The notes below the pieces were generated by a model. That model was not told the origin of the DNA. It made no database searches and was given only the letters and a program-made list of their open reading frames with translations. From positions 4,122,501-4,186,500 of the forward strand of contig UGTZ01000001.1 in assembly GCA_900455085.1 (NCBI GenBank): a stretch of 64,000 nucleotides of DNA, written 5' to 3'. This DNA is from Providencia rettgeri. Its GTDB lineage: Bacteria; Pseudomonadota; Gammaproteobacteria; Enterobacterales; Enterobacteriaceae. The translations under genes and the position numbers were made by a program. Below, piece by piece: positions 6,895 through 15,975 of the stretch; position 1 is the first letter of the stretch, and each line of letters opens with the position of its first letter.

Positions 6895-9033
6895 GTGGGA
6901 ACGGTTGTTATTAAAAGAGATGGTTGTCAGGTCAGTTTTGACCTTCCACGAATTCAGGAAGCCGTTAAACGCGCAGCGGCTGCTGTGAATGTTAAGGATG
7001 ACGATTATTGTCTTCAGGTTGCTTCTGTCGTCACAGAACAACTTTGCAGCCGTGACCGAGTGGATATCGCTGACATTCAAGATGCGGTTGAAGACCAACT
7101 AATGGCCGGGCCTTATAAAGACTTAGCTCGTGCTTATATTGAATATCGCCACGATAGAGACAGCGAACGTGAAAAACGCAGCCAATTGACTCATGACATT
7201 CGTGGGCTAATCGAACAAAGTAACGTCTCTTTACTCAATGAAAATGCCAATAAAGACAGTAAAGTGATCCCGACACAACGCGATTTACTCGCGGGTATTG
7301 TCGCTAAACACTATGCAAAACAGCATATTTTACCAAGAGATGTCGTTATCGCACACGAACGCGGTGAAATTCACTATCATGACCTCGACTATGCTCCCTT
7401 CTTTCCAATGTTTAACTGTATGTTAATTGACCTTGAAGGCATGTTAACTAACGGGTTTAAAATGGGAAATGCCGAAATAGAGCCGCCAAAGTCTATTTCA
7501 ACCGCAACAGCCGTTACTGCACAAATTATTGCCCAAGTTGCAAGCCATATTTATGGGGGCACAACCATTAACCGTATTGACGAAATTTTAGCGCCATATG
7601 TGGCAATTAGCTTCGAAAAACACCTAAAAGTCGCCAAAGAATGGGGAATTGCAGACGCAGAGGGTTATGCACACAGCCGCACCGATAAAGAGTGTTATGA
7701 CGCCTTTCAATCTTTAGAGTATGAAGTTAATACACTTCACACTGCGAATGGCCAAACCCCATTTGTTACCTTTGGTTTTGGCCTTGGAACCTCTAAAGAA
7801 GCACGATTAATTCAGCAATCTATTCTGAAAAACCGCATTGCGGGCCTTGGCAAAAATCGTAAAACGGCGGTTTTCCCTAAGCTCGTATTCGCAATTAAAG
7901 ATGGCCTAAACCATAAATTAGGTGACCCTAATTACGACATAAAACAACTCGCTTTAGAGTGTGCCAGTAAGCGCATGTACCCCGATATTCTTAACTACGA
8001 CCGTGTCGTTGATGTTACTGGATCATTTAAAACGCCGATGGGCTGCCGCAGTTTCTTGGGTATCTATGAGGAAAATGGGCAACAAATTCACGATGGGCGC
8101 AACAATTTAGGCGTTATTAGCCTCAATTTGCCTCGTATTGCTATCGAAGCACAGGGCAGCGAAGATGCGTTTTGGGCATTACTGGATGAACGTTTAGCCA
8201 TTGCCAAAAAAGCCTTAATGACTCGCATTGCCCGTTTAGAAACCGTAAAAGCGCGTGTTGCCCCAATTTTGTATATGGAAGGCGCCTGCGGAGTTCGCTT
8301 AAAAGCGGATGACAACGTTGCTGAGATCTTCAAAAATGGTCGCGCGTCCATTTCGTTAGGTTACATTGGGTTGCATGAAACCATCAATGCACTTTTTGGC
8401 ACACAGACCCATGTCTATGATGACGAAAAATTACGTGAAAAAGCCGTCGAAATTGTCAATCACTTACGCCAAGCCACCGATGAATGGAAAGCCCAAACAG
8501 GCTATGGTTTCAGTTTATACAGCACACCAAGTGAAAACCTATGTGACCGCTTCTGCCGTCTCGATACCGCTGAATTTGGTGTGATACAAGGTGTTACCGA
8601 CAAAGGTTACTATACAAACAGCTTCCATCTAGATGTTGAAAAACAGGTGAATCCTTACGATAAAATTGATTTTGAAGCGCCTTACCCTGCACTCGCGAAT
8701 GGCGGTTTTATTTGTTATGGCGAATATCCAAACTTACAACATAATGTTAGAGCCTTAGAAGACGTGTGGGACTACAGCTATCAACATGTGCCTTATTATG
8801 GTACTAACACACCCATTGATGAGTGTTATGAATGCGGTTTTTCCGGTGAGTTTTCCTGCACCAGCAAAGGCTTTACCTGCCCTGCTTGTGGTAATCATGA
8901 TACTAACCGAGTTTCGGTTATCCGCCGTGTGTGTGGCTATTTAGGCAGCCCAGATGCAAGACCATTTAATGCAGGTAAACAAGAAGAAGTAAAACGCCGT
9001 ATTAAGCATTTAGGTAACGGTCAAATAGGTTAA
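6895..9033 (+). CDS. nrdD: Anaerobic ribonucleoside-triphosphate reductase (class III)
   Basis: Glycyl-radical enzyme that reduces NTPs to dNTPs without oxygen. An N-terminal ATP-cone domain (about residues 1-100) gives allosteric control. The C-terminus has a zinc site made of two CxxC pairs (CYEC and CPAC) and the glycyl-radical motif RRVCGYLGSP. GTG 6895 is chosen as the start: AAGGAG lies 7 bp before it, and the resulting N-terminus aligns in length with E. coli NrdD. The upstream GTG 6868 and ATG 6889 lack correct spacing. The product is 712 aa. It forms an operon with its activase nrdG, 4 bp downstream. Confidence 0.97.
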   Translation: MGTVVIKRDGCQVSFDLPRIQEAVKRAAAAVNVKDDDYCLQVASVVTEQLCSRDRVDIADIQDAVEDQLMAGPYKDLARAYIEYRHDRDSEREKRSQLTHDIRGLIEQSNVSLLNENANKDSKVIPTQRDLLAGIVAKHYAKQHILPRDVVIAHERGEIHYHDLDYAPFFPMFNCMLIDLEGMLTNGFKMGNAEIEPPKSISTATAVTAQIIAQVASHIYGGTTINRIDEILAPYVAISFEKHLKVAKEWGIADAEGYAHSRTDKECYDAFQSLEYEVNTLHTANGQTPFVTFGFGLGTSKEARLIQQSILKNRIAGLGKNRKTAVFPKLVFAIKDGLNHKLGDPNYDIKQLALECASKRMYPDILNYDRVVDVTGSFKTPMGCRSFLGIYEENGQQIHDGRNNLGVISLNLPRIAIEAQGSEDAFWALLDERLAIAKKALMTRIARLETVKARVAPILYMEGACGVRLKADDNVAEIFKNGRASISLGYIGLHETINALFGTQTHVYDDEKLREKAVEIVNHLRQATDEWKAQTGYGFSLYSTPSENLCDRFCRLDTAEFGVIQGVTDKGYYTNSFHLDVEKQVNPYDKIDFEAPYPALANGGFICYGEYPNLQHNVRALEDVWDYSYQHVPYYGTNTPIDECYECGFSGEFSCTSKGFTCPACGNHDTNRVSVIRRVCGYLGSPDARPFNAGKQEEVKRRIKHLGNGQIG

Positions 9034-9037
9034 TACT

Positions 9038-9502
9038 ATGAATTATCACCAATATTATCCTGTTGATGTCGTCAATGGCCCCGGAACTCGCTGTACACTG
9101 TTTGTGGCAGGGTGTGTTCATCAATGCCGTGGTTGTTACAATCAAAGCACATGGCGAGTAGATTCAGGTGTGCCATTCACCCAAGAAATGGAAGATCAAA
9201 TTATCCAAGATTTGCAAGACACGCGTATTCGTCGACAGGGTTTGTCCCTGTCGGGCGGAGACCCGCTACACCCAGCCAACTTGCCTGCGGTGCTCAAGTT
9301 GGTTAAACGCGTAAAAGCCGTTTGCCCAGATAAGGATATTTGGTTATGGACAGGATACATATTGAGTGATTTGACGCTTGAACAACAAAAAGTGGTGAGT
9401 TTAGTTAATACCGTAATTGACGGTAAATTTGAACAGGATTTACATGACCCACGCTTAATTTGGCGCGGTAGCTCCAATCAAGTGATCCACAAATTGCGTT
9501 AA
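9038..9502 (+). CDS. nrdG: Anaerobic ribonucleotide reductase activating protein
   Basis: Radical-SAM activase, 154 aa, that abstracts hydrogen from the NrdD glycine using S-adenosylmethionine and a 4Fe-4S cluster. The CxxxCxxC motif is at Cys26, Cys30 and Cys33, and a GGDP-type SAM-binding segment lies near residue 74. The gene is 4 bp from nrdD. Its last 4 bases overlap the convergent yhbP. Confidence 0.96.
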   Translation: MNYHQYYPVDVVNGPGTRCTLFVAGCVHQCRGCYNQSTWRVDSGVPFTQEMEDQIIQDLQDTRIRRQGLSLSGGDPLHPANLPAVLKLVKRVKAVCPDKDIWLWTGYILSDLTLEQQKVVSLVNTVIDGKFEQDLHDPRLIWRGSSNQVIHKLR

Positions 9503-9948
9503 ATTTGGCATTCCCAATGTAGTTTGGTACCAAAACCTAATTTGTTATCGACCATTTTGACATTCCGCAAGTGAAGCTGCCAAACAGGCAGTTTCGCTAC
9601 TAATGCCACAGGGAAACGACGACAGTAAAAACCGCGGGCAAGCCGTTCTTCCTCACCTTCTAATATTTTAATTTCACCTGTAAATTGAATACCTTGTATT
9701 GCATTAACGGCTTTGGTTTGCGCTGATATTGTGCCAGCCACTTGCGGGTTAGCCACCATCAATTGCCCATGCCTTGAATTCGCGTCTGTCATTAAAACCA
9801 GGCACATCGTTTTCGCATCAAATGCATAGTAACAACTGGCAGGCCAGATATCATTGTTATGGTGAGTAAAAAGAGAGAAAACGTGTTGGCGGGCAATATA
9901 GCGCTGGATGTGCTTTAAAGTTTGTTCAGGCGTCATAGCGGTTTCCAT
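9499..9948 (-). CDS. yhbP: YhbP family protein, PNPOx-like fold
   Basis: 149-aa protein similar to E. coli YhbP, with the split-barrel flavin-binding fold related to pyridoxamine 5'-phosphate oxidase. The exact substrate is not established. The conserved stretch around GVQF/GIQFTGEIKILEGEEE and the C-terminal LGFGTKL segment support the family. In E. coli yhbP also lies near yhbQ and yhbS, as here. It ends inside nrdG by 4 bp. Confidence 0.85.
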   Translation of the reverse strand: METAMTPEQTLKHIQRYIARQHVFSLFTHHNNDIWPASCYYAFDAKTMCLVLMTDANSRHGQLMVANPQVAGTISAQTKAVNAIQGIQFTGEIKILEGEEERLARGFYCRRFPVALVAKLPVWQLHLRNVKMVDNKLGFGTKLHWECQI

Positions 9949-9955
9949 GTAAACC

Positions 9956-10012
9956 CGTTCAGAACAAGCTTTTGGGGGATTCCCCTTAAGCTTGCTTAAA
10001 CCGTTCTGAACG
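9956..10012. repeat. Large imperfect inverted repeat upstream of yhbP
   Basis: CGTTCAGAAC at 9956-9965 is repeated as its exact complement at 10003-10012. Inner AAGCTT-type arms and a GGGGGATTCCCC core are nested inside. It lies just upstream of the yhbP start and about 100 bp from an ERIC element. Function unknown: it could be an operator, an mRNA hairpin or a small palindromic repeat. Confidence 0.6.
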
Positions 10013-10105
10013 TAGGTATAAAATTCGCTATTACTATACTCTAACTAGCTGAAATATTAACCTAAATATTTTTAGGCCTATACGCCAACTAAATTCGAGT
10101 CTTTA

Positions 10106-10221
10106 CTCTAAATAATTCGAGTTGTAGCTAGGCGGCAAGTGAACGAGGCGCTAGGAGCATACATAAGTATGTGACTAGTGCGAATGAACGCGGCCAACAA
10201 CGCTACGGCTCGAAGTATGAC
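10106..10221. repeat. ERIC-type intergenic repeat, copy 1
   Basis: About 116 bp, an imperfect palindrome with AATAATTCGAG / CTCGAAGTATGAC ends and a central GCATACATAAGTATGTGACTAG-like core. The core resembles the classic ERIC sequences that end in GTGACTGGGGTGAGCG and CTCCTGGGG. It lies between yhbP and the DUF1471 gene. The same core recurs at 18.4-18.6 kb and 26.8-26.9 kb. Confidence 0.85.
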
Positions 10222-10242
10222 AAGTAAATATGATGAATAGGG

Positions 10243-10494
10243 TTATTTATAGATAGCCGCGGTACCATTCATTGAGTTTTCACCACCAGCAGAAATCACA
10301 CGGAATGAAGTTGCACCAGCTTCATCAGCTTTTTTGGCTAATTGTGCGGTCAGGTCATTGACACTCACTGCACCTGTTACTGAGACATAACCCGCAGCTG
10401 GCTGACTAGTATGTTGAACTTCTTCAGCAGCCATTGAACCGAATGATGCAGCACCTAAAGCTAAAGCAGCAGCAAATAATGTTGATTTTTTCAT
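10243..10494 (-). CDS. DUF1471 family periplasmic protein (YhcN/BhsA-like)
   Basis: Small 83-aa secreted protein with an N-terminal signal peptide (MKKSTLFAAALALGAASFG, cleavage after SMA). The mature part carries the VSVTGAVSVNDL and SFRVISAGGEN segments of DUF1471 proteins. Members of this family (BhsA, YhcN, McbA) are linked to stress response and biofilm formation in E. coli. Which paralogue this corresponds to cannot be said. It is monocistronic, with an ERIC element just after its stop. Confidence 0.85.
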   Translation of the reverse strand: MKKSTLFAAALALGAASFGSMAAEEVQHTSQPAAGYVSVTGAVSVNDLTAQLAKKADEAGATSFRVISAGGENSMNGTAAIYK

Positions 10495-10764
10495 TGTATA
10501 TTCCTTCTTGTAAACTTGATTTTTAGTTGGGATTTTTACTGTCCCTCTGTGATATGGATCATATTATGCGCTTTAGTTTGAAAAGAAAATTAGCTAATTT
10601 TGCTATAGTTATTCAAATAATTTGAATCATAACTTAGATTGAGGTTACAAATTTGTGACAGTTTCATATCATTTTTTATTTAAATTTTAATATGTTATAA
10701 ATATCTTACTTAACGAATATATTCGTTGTTCACCCAATATTTTTCCCTTATAAATCAGCACAGA

Positions 10765-11103
10765 ATGATAAAAACAACACTAAATAATAGCCAATTAGAA
10801 CAAAATGACTGGTATCTTTACTTGGTGAGAGAGAAAAATAACGCCTTGTATTGTGGTATCACCACCAATGTGCAACGTCGTTTTGAGCAACATAAAGCAG
10901 GAACAGGGGCAAAAGCATTGAAAGGGAAAATGCCACTGACATTAGCATTCTCGTGTTTTATTGGTTCTCGTTCAGCAGCGTCGAAAATAGAATATCAAGT
11001 TAAGCAACTGAATAAAAAAACAAAAGAAAGGCTGGTCATAGACCAGCCCGATGACTTAGTTAACTACTTAGCTAACTATAAATTATTGAAGTGTGAAGAG
11101 TAA
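10765..11103 (+). CDS. yhbQ: GIY-YIG nuclease superfamily protein
   Basis: 112-aa UvrC-N/URI-type domain protein like E. coli YhbQ. The W-YLYLVR, YCGITTNVQRRFEQH and AKALKGK motifs form the GIY-YIG core, with the conserved Arg in the middle. E. coli YhbQ has been linked to DNA damage tolerance. ATG 10765 is chosen over an upstream non-ATG start at 10726 because the domain begins soon after it. The 3' end overlaps the convergent yhbS by 28 bp. Confidence 0.88.
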   Translation: MIKTTLNNSQLEQNDWYLYLVREKNNALYCGITTNVQRRFEQHKAGTGAKALKGKMPLTLAFSCFIGSRSAASKIEYQVKQLNKKTKERLVIDQPDDLVNYLANYKLLKCEE

Positions 11104-11579
11104 GTCACCAAACCTTGGTGTTCTCCAATTTCACCATTCTCTAAGCCACAAACCAAAAAATGAGCTTGTTGTTCAGGCCATTGGCAGCTTATACCGTGAC
11201 TTGCAGCGGGTTCAAAACCGAAGCGCGAATAGTAGCGTTCATCCCCCAGTACAACGACTGCACCATAACCAAACTCATTAAGGCTATCTAACCCTTCATA
11301 GACCAGTTTTTCTGCAATCCCTTGGCCTTGATGCGCTTTATTTACCGCTAATGGTGCAAGGCCAACCCATTGCACGTCTTCATCGTTAACGTCGACAGGC
11401 GTGAAGCCTACATAGCCAATCACTTCACCATCATCATTTGTTGCCACAACCCCGAGAGTTAGCAAACCATCCTCACGTAAATGTTGAACAAGATTAGCTT
11501 CTGCTTCAGTTGGAAACGTTTCACGCAATAATTTATCAATACCCATTGCGTCGACAGGGATTTCAACTCGAATTAGCAT
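11076..11579 (-). CDS. yhbS: GNAT family N-acetyltransferase YhbS
   Basis: 167-aa acetyltransferase. The acetyl-CoA pyrophosphate loop is GQGIAEKL near residue 85, and the VVVLGDERYYSRFGF segment is typical of YhbS. The acceptor substrate is unknown. Its start overlaps the end of ubiT by 7 bp, so the two genes are translationally coupled, as in E. coli (yhbT-yhbS). Confidence 0.9.
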   Translation of the reverse strand: MLIRVEIPVDAMGIDKLLRETFPTEAEANLVQHLREDGLLTLGVVATNDDGEVIGYVGFTPVDVNDEDVQWVGLAPLAVNKAHQGQGIAEKLVYEGLDSLNEFGYGAVVVLGDERYYSRFGFEPAASHGISCQWPEQQAHFLVCGLENGEIGEHQGLVTYSSHFNNL

Positions 11580-12097
11580 GAAGTTAACGCAGGCGACTTA
11601 TGCTCTACGTCCTCACTTTCATGCACGGTTTTAATTACATCAGCCAATTGTAATAAAGCAAAACGCAACGGAGCTGGCATATTTTCGAGTTCAAAAGCAT
11701 CCATTAAGTTTTTCACATAGAGGCCAAGCTCTGTATCCCCTTCAATCACCAACCTACGTTGGAAAAAGAGCGTATCAGGGTCTTCTTTACGCGCGGCGAT
11801 CAGTACTAGATCATTCGCATTACCACTCACACTAACATCAGCCTCTGCATGCTGTTTGACGGACAGTTGGCCGCCTTGCAAACTGATAAACCAGACTAAC
11901 GCTAAGTCACGAACTTCAACCTTTAGCCATTTGTCTTCGAGAAAATCAAGTTCCCCTTCTTTCACTGATTCACGAAATTGCCAGCTTAGTAATTGCTCAA
12001 GAACTTGGCGCTGCAATGCGAATGGGGTTACTTTTAAAGGCAGTTTCAAAAATGAAGGGCCTTTCGTGATGAGTTGAGAACGAATTTTACCTAACAC
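11573..12097 (-). CDS. ubiT: Ubiquinone anaerobic biosynthesis accessory factor UbiT
   Basis: 174-aa SCP2 sterol-carrier-domain protein (formerly YhbT). In E. coli UbiT binds isoprenoid lipids and is needed with UbiU and UbiV to make ubiquinone without oxygen. The family pattern (N-terminal LPLKVTPFALQRQVLEQLL, C-terminal ENMPAPLRFALL) is clear. It is transcribed divergently from ubiUV across a 514-bp region. Confidence 0.92.
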   Translation of the reverse strand: MLGKIRSQLITKGPSFLKLPLKVTPFALQRQVLEQLLSWQFRESVKEGELDFLEDKWLKVEVRDLALVWFISLQGGQLSVKQHAEADVSVSGNANDLVLIAARKEDPDTLFFQRRLVIEGDTELGLYVKNLMDAFELENMPAPLRFALLQLADVIKTVHESEDVEHKSPALTSC

Positions 12098-12611
12098 AGT
12101 ACTGACTCCCGTAGTAATTGTCTGCCCGTTTTCGTGTAACTACTTAACAGCAGTAGCAGCTCGAATTATTTAGGGTAACATATTGCATATTTAGACGATT
12201 AAATTTTCGACGCTAATAACCCCATTTATTGAAGCCATTAACCTAACATTTGACTCACGATAAGTTATCTTGCCAAAAAATGTTATTATTGGCTTGATCC
12301 TATATCAATTTTTGCCCATCCCGCCAATATTTATTTCTCACTTCCCATGGATAAAAAATCATCCCTAATTACCTATCCGTTCCAATAAACGATCAAAAAC
12401 TAGTCATAGATAATTCATATACCCTATTTATAAAACTTATCCTCTTTCATTTGGTAAAGTTGCTTTATTACCCACCAGCCCCCTTATTTCCCTAACGACC
12501 TTAATTAACGAATACTGATATCCATTAACAATTTCTCTGCTCTAAATCAAAATCTATAACAGTTCTGTTGACTAGAATGTCAGCTGTTAAATTTTACACA
12601 GGGATAGGACA
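12098..12611. promoter_or_regulatory. Divergent ubiT / ubiUV control region
   Basis: 514 bp of AT-rich sequence without a gene. It contains an FNR-like palindrome (TTGAT at 12294-12298 and ATCAA at 12304-12308) with a 5-bp spacer instead of the canonical 4. Anaerobic control would fit the pathway. No further structure is clear to me. Confidence 0.45.
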
Positions 12612-13607
12612 ATGGAATTACTCTGCCCCGCAGGGAATTTGCCCGCTTTAAAAGCGGCGGTCGATAACGGCGCTGATGCCGTTTATATTGGACTAAAAAA
12701 TGATACCAATGCACGGCATTTCGCAGGACTTAATTTTACTGAAAAAAAACTGCATGAAGCTGAGCGTTATATCCATAACCGTAAACGAAAATTACATATT
12801 GCGATTAATACGTTTGCACATCCTAATGGTTACGAACGTTGGCAAAACTCCGTCGATCTTGCCGCAGATCTTGGTGCTGATGCCTTGATCTTAGCCGATA
12901 TTGCCATGTTAGAGTACGCTGCAAATAAATACCCGCATATTGAAAGGCACGTTTCTGTCCAAGCCTCAGCGACCAATACTGAAGCCATCCGCTTCTATGA
13001 ACGTAATTTCCAAGTTCACCGCGTTGTCCTTCCACGTGTGCTATCTATTCACCAAGTGAAACAATTAGCCAAAAATAGCCCTGTGCCACTGGAAGTGTTC
13101 GCTTTTGGTAGTTTATGTATCATGGCTGAAGGGCGCTGCTATCTGTCTTCATATCTCACAGGTGAGTCACCAAATACGGTAGGCGCATGCTCTCCAGCCC
13201 GTTTTGTTCGTTGGCAACAAACGGAGGAAGGAATGGAATCACGCCTCAATAATGTGTTGATAGACCGTTACCAAAAAGATGAAAATGCAGGCTACCCAAC
13301 GCTATGTAAAGGACGTTATCTTGTCGATGAACAGAAATATCATGTCCTTGAAGAGCCTACCAGCCTCAACACCATTGAATTATTACCTGAACTGATAGCA
13401 GCAAATATTGCCTCTGTCAAAATTGAAGGCCGCCAGCGCAGTCCTGCTTATGTGACTGAAGTGACGCGTATTTGGCGCCAAGCCATCGACCGCTTTAAAT
13501 CCAACCCTAACAACTTTGTCACTGACCCGAAATGGCTAAAAGCGTTAGGTGGGCTGTCTGAAGGAAGCCAAACCACATTGGGTGCCTATCATCGTAAATG
13601 GCAGTAA
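12612..13607 (+). CDS. ubiU: O2-independent ubiquinone hydroxylation protein UbiU
   Basis: U32 peptidase-family protein, 331 aa (formerly YhbU). It forms a complex with UbiV and takes part in O2-independent hydroxylation during ubiquinone synthesis, using prephenate as oxygen donor in E. coli. The four cluster ligands are present at Cys169, Cys176, Cys193 and Cys232, the same numbers as in E. coli, so the 4Fe-4S site is intact. ATG 12612 follows a GGGATAGG ribosome-binding site. ubiV starts 17 bp downstream. Confidence 0.95.
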   Translation: MELLCPAGNLPALKAAVDNGADAVYIGLKNDTNARHFAGLNFTEKKLHEAERYIHNRKRKLHIAINTFAHPNGYERWQNSVDLAADLGADALILADIAMLEYAANKYPHIERHVSVQASATNTEAIRFYERNFQVHRVVLPRVLSIHQVKQLAKNSPVPLEVFAFGSLCIMAEGRCYLSSYLTGESPNTVGACSPARFVRWQQTEEGMESRLNNVLIDRYQKDENAGYPTLCKGRYLVDEQKYHVLEEPTSLNTIELLPELIAANIASVKIEGRQRSPAYVTEVTRIWRQAIDRFKSNPNNFVTDPKWLKALGGLSEGSQTTLGAYHRKWQ

Positions 13608-13624
13608 TTTAAAAGGTAAATATC

Positions 13625-14500
13625 ATGCAGTACTCGTTAGGATCTATTCTTTATTACTGGCCAAAACAAACGCTGGAAGATTTTTATCAACACGCCATGC
13701 AAAGTGACGCTGATATTATTTATCTCGGTGAGACTGTGTGTAGTAAACGCCGAGAAATGAAGCCCAATGACTGGATAGAACTCGCACAACAACTGGCCAA
13801 GAGCGGCAAACAAATTGTTCTGAGTACCCTTGCTCTTCTTCAAGCTCCTTCCGAACTTAAAGAAATCAGCAAGTTAGTTGATAATGGCGAGTTTCTCGTT
13901 GAAGCCCATGATTTTGGTGTGATCAACATGTTAGTCGAAAGAAACCTTCCTTTTGTCGCTGGTCACGGTTTGAATTGCTATAACGCACAAACCTTAAATA
14001 TTCTCTTACGCCAAGGTATGGTGCGCTGGTGTATGCCTGTAGAGTTATCGCGTGACTGGCTGGTTAATTTGCTAAATCAGTGCGATGACATAGGTATTCG
14101 TGGCAAATTTGATGTTGAAGTAATGAGCTACGGTCACTTACCACTTGCCTATTCCGCACGCTGCTTTACTGCGCGCTCTGAAAATAAGCAAAAAGACGAA
14201 TGCGAAACTTGTTGTATAAACTACCCACAAGGGCGCAAGGTGCTTTCTCAGGAACATCAGCAGGTGTTTACGTTGAATGGTATTCAAACGCTCAGTGGTG
14301 CTTGCTATAACCTTGGCAATGACCTGTATTCAATGCATGACCTTGTGGATATTGTACGCATATCCCCTGAAGGTATTGAGTCACTTGAGATATTCAAGCA
14401 ATTTAAAGCGAATGAAAATGGGGATATTCCATTGAATATTTCAGATAAAAATTGCAATGGTTATTGGCGACAAATTGCAGGATTGTCGATGGTGCCTTAA
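13625..14500 (+). CDS. ubiV: O2-independent ubiquinone hydroxylation protein UbiV
   Basis: U32 family protein, 291 aa (formerly YhbV), partner of UbiU. Cluster cysteines are visible at Cys39, Cys180, Cys193 and the CC pair at 196-197, matching the E. coli 4Fe-4S ligand pattern. The gene follows ubiU by 17 bp and ends before a large inverted repeat, so ubiUV is a two-gene unit. Confidence 0.95.
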   Translation: MQYSLGSILYYWPKQTLEDFYQHAMQSDADIIYLGETVCSKRREMKPNDWIELAQQLAKSGKQIVLSTLALLQAPSELKEISKLVDNGEFLVEAHDFGVINMLVERNLPFVAGHGLNCYNAQTLNILLRQGMVRWCMPVELSRDWLVNLLNQCDDIGIRGKFDVEVMSYGHLPLAYSARCFTARSENKQKDECETCCINYPQGRKVLSQEHQQVFTLNGIQTLSGACYNLGNDLYSMHDLVDIVRISPEGIESLEIFKQFKANENGDIPLNISDKNCNGYWRQIAGLSMVP

Positions 14501-14524
14501 ATCAATTACCCACCTTATAACCAC

Positions 14525-14565
14525 CTATCCTCAGGTACAATGCATTTGCATTACACTGAGGATAG
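14525..14565. repeat. 41-bp near-perfect palindrome after ubiV
   Basis: CTATCCTCAG (14525-14534) and its exact complement (14556-14565) enclose a further TGCATT/AATGCA arm, giving an almost continuous stem. There is no T-tract. It could terminate ubiUV or act as an operator or hairpin for the small gene starting at 14591. Confidence 0.6.
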
Positions 14566-14590
14566 ACTGGAAAGTTTTGAGGTAAATAAA

Positions 14591-14824
14591 ATGATTGATA
14601 TAGACCCAAGCACCGTGTCTTTACGTGCAAAATCCCACCTTACCGAATGCAGCCAAACAACTATCCCTGCGGCTATACGTGATGCCTATCAAGTATTTGC
14701 CTCAATGCTAAGTACAGGTAGCCCTCCTGATGACTGGGAAACCTTAAGCCAAGAAGCAAAAATGGCAACAAAAGCCGTTGATCTCAACTCAGCAATAGGT
14801 TTCCTACTCAAAAATAACGGTTAA
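14591..14824 (+). CDS. Small hypothetical protein
   Basis: 77-aa acidic soluble protein starting MIDIDP, not recognised. A GAGG ribosome-binding site at about 14579-14582 supports ATG 14591; an upstream in-frame start at 14540 would run through the palindrome and is unlikely. There is no signal peptide or membrane segment, and helical content is probably high. It overlaps the convergent ABC permease gene by 4 bp. It could be a small adaptor or regulator; no function is assigned. Confidence 0.6.
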   Translation: MIDIDPSTVSLRAKSHLTECSQTTIPAAIRDAYQVFASMLSTGSPPDDWETLSQEAKMATKAVDLNSAIGFLLKNNG

Positions 14825-15975
14825 TGCCGATGCCTGCGCCAACGGTTAAACATATGGCTAATATGGCGTAATTCTCCATCTCGCAGCATACCAATGAATA
14901 CCCCAATAACCGTGTAAATAACGCCTAAAATCAACATCATCACGATATCCATAAGTACATCACTAAACGGTAATCCCATTTGGTTAAGGCCTGCCATGGC
15001 GTTTGTAGCCCATGTAGATGGTAATGCAGAGGCAATCATACGTACCCAATCAGGCATCGCCTGTAGTGGCCAAATCGTGCCTGACATATAAAACACCGGG
15101 GTGGTAATAAATGCCAAAGTTAAGTAAATCATTTCAACACTGCGCAAACATTCCGTCACTAACTTGCCAAGCCCTAAAACAGCCAATAGGAATGGGAACG
15201 TGAACATCCAAATCACATACAATGGCGCTTCTTGTCGGTAGCCCAATACCCATGGCCAAAGCGCGAAAAATACAGTGGATAAAAATAACCAGATCGGAAT
15301 TAAAGCAGATAACGCCCCTAAATAAACGGCTAATGGCGGCTTTCCTTTAGGTGTAGAACGCACCGCGATACTGACTCGTACACAGGCAATAAGTAAGGAG
15401 TGCTGCAATAACATCACCAATAAGCCAGGAAAAACGATCGCTGCAAAGCTGATCCCTGGGTTATACAATGGCTCAGTTTCACTGCGGATAGGGGTAATAA
15501 TCACTTTGGCCTGCTCTTGGCTATAACCTGCTTTAGTGAGTAATTGGGTGTTATAAGCATTGAGCAGGGTTTGGTAGGCTTTTGATAACTCTTGCTGAAT
15601 TTGCCCACTCGCTAGCCGGTTGGTTCCATCTCCATACACTGGCACCGTGATATTTTTACCGCTCAGTAAATGTTGTTGGAAATCCGTTGGAATGATAATT
15701 ATCGCGAATAGTTTTCTCGCGATCATATCTTGACGTGCTTGAGCAAGGTTATCATAACTTTGCAATTCCACTTTCGGTGTCGCATCGAGGTCACGGATTA
15801 ACTCGCGGCTTGCTGTGCTGTGATCCATATCAATCACAGCAACAGGTAAATCCCAAAGAACAGGCTTTGCATAAACTAAGCTCATGACGCACAGAGAAAC
15901 CAACAATAATAGCCACATCGGTTTTTCCAACATTCCCAGTAGCACTTTACGAAAGGTTGCAAAATAGATAGTCAT
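14821..15975 (-). CDS. ABC-2 type transporter permease (second of pair)
   Basis: 384-aa inner-membrane protein of the YhhJ/YbhR-like ABC-2 family. One N-terminal membrane segment is followed by a large periplasmic domain (about residues 40-175, starting LPVAVIDMDHSTASRELIRDLD), then about five membrane segments. The start shares one base with the stop of the upstream permease (TGATG), so translation is coupled. With the HlyD protein it should form an export system, but no ATPase gene lies next to it. Confidence 0.85.
   Translation of the reverse strand: MTIYFATFRKVLLGMLEKPMWLLLLVSLCVMSLVYAKPVLWDLPVAVIDMDHSTASRELIRDLDATPKVELQSYDNLAQARQDMIARKLFAIIIIPTDFQQHLLSGKNITVPVYGDGTNRLASGQIQQELSKAYQTLLNAYNTQLLTKAGYSQEQAKVIITPIRSETEPLYNPGISFAAIVFPGLLVMLLQHSLLIACVRVSIAVRSTPKGKPPLAVYLGALSALIPIWLFLSTVFFALWPWVLGYRQEAPLYVIWMFTFPFLLAVLGLGKLVTECLRSVEMIYLTLAFITTPVFYMSGTIWPLQAMPDWVRMIASALPSTWATNAMAGLNQMGLPFSDVLMDIVMMLILGVIYTVIGVFIGMLRDGELRHISHMFNRWRRHRH

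Noticed and set aside
10726..10764. Upstream start for yhbQ
   Set aside because: Non-ATG start with no ribosome-binding site; the GIY-YIG domain begins after ATG 10765.
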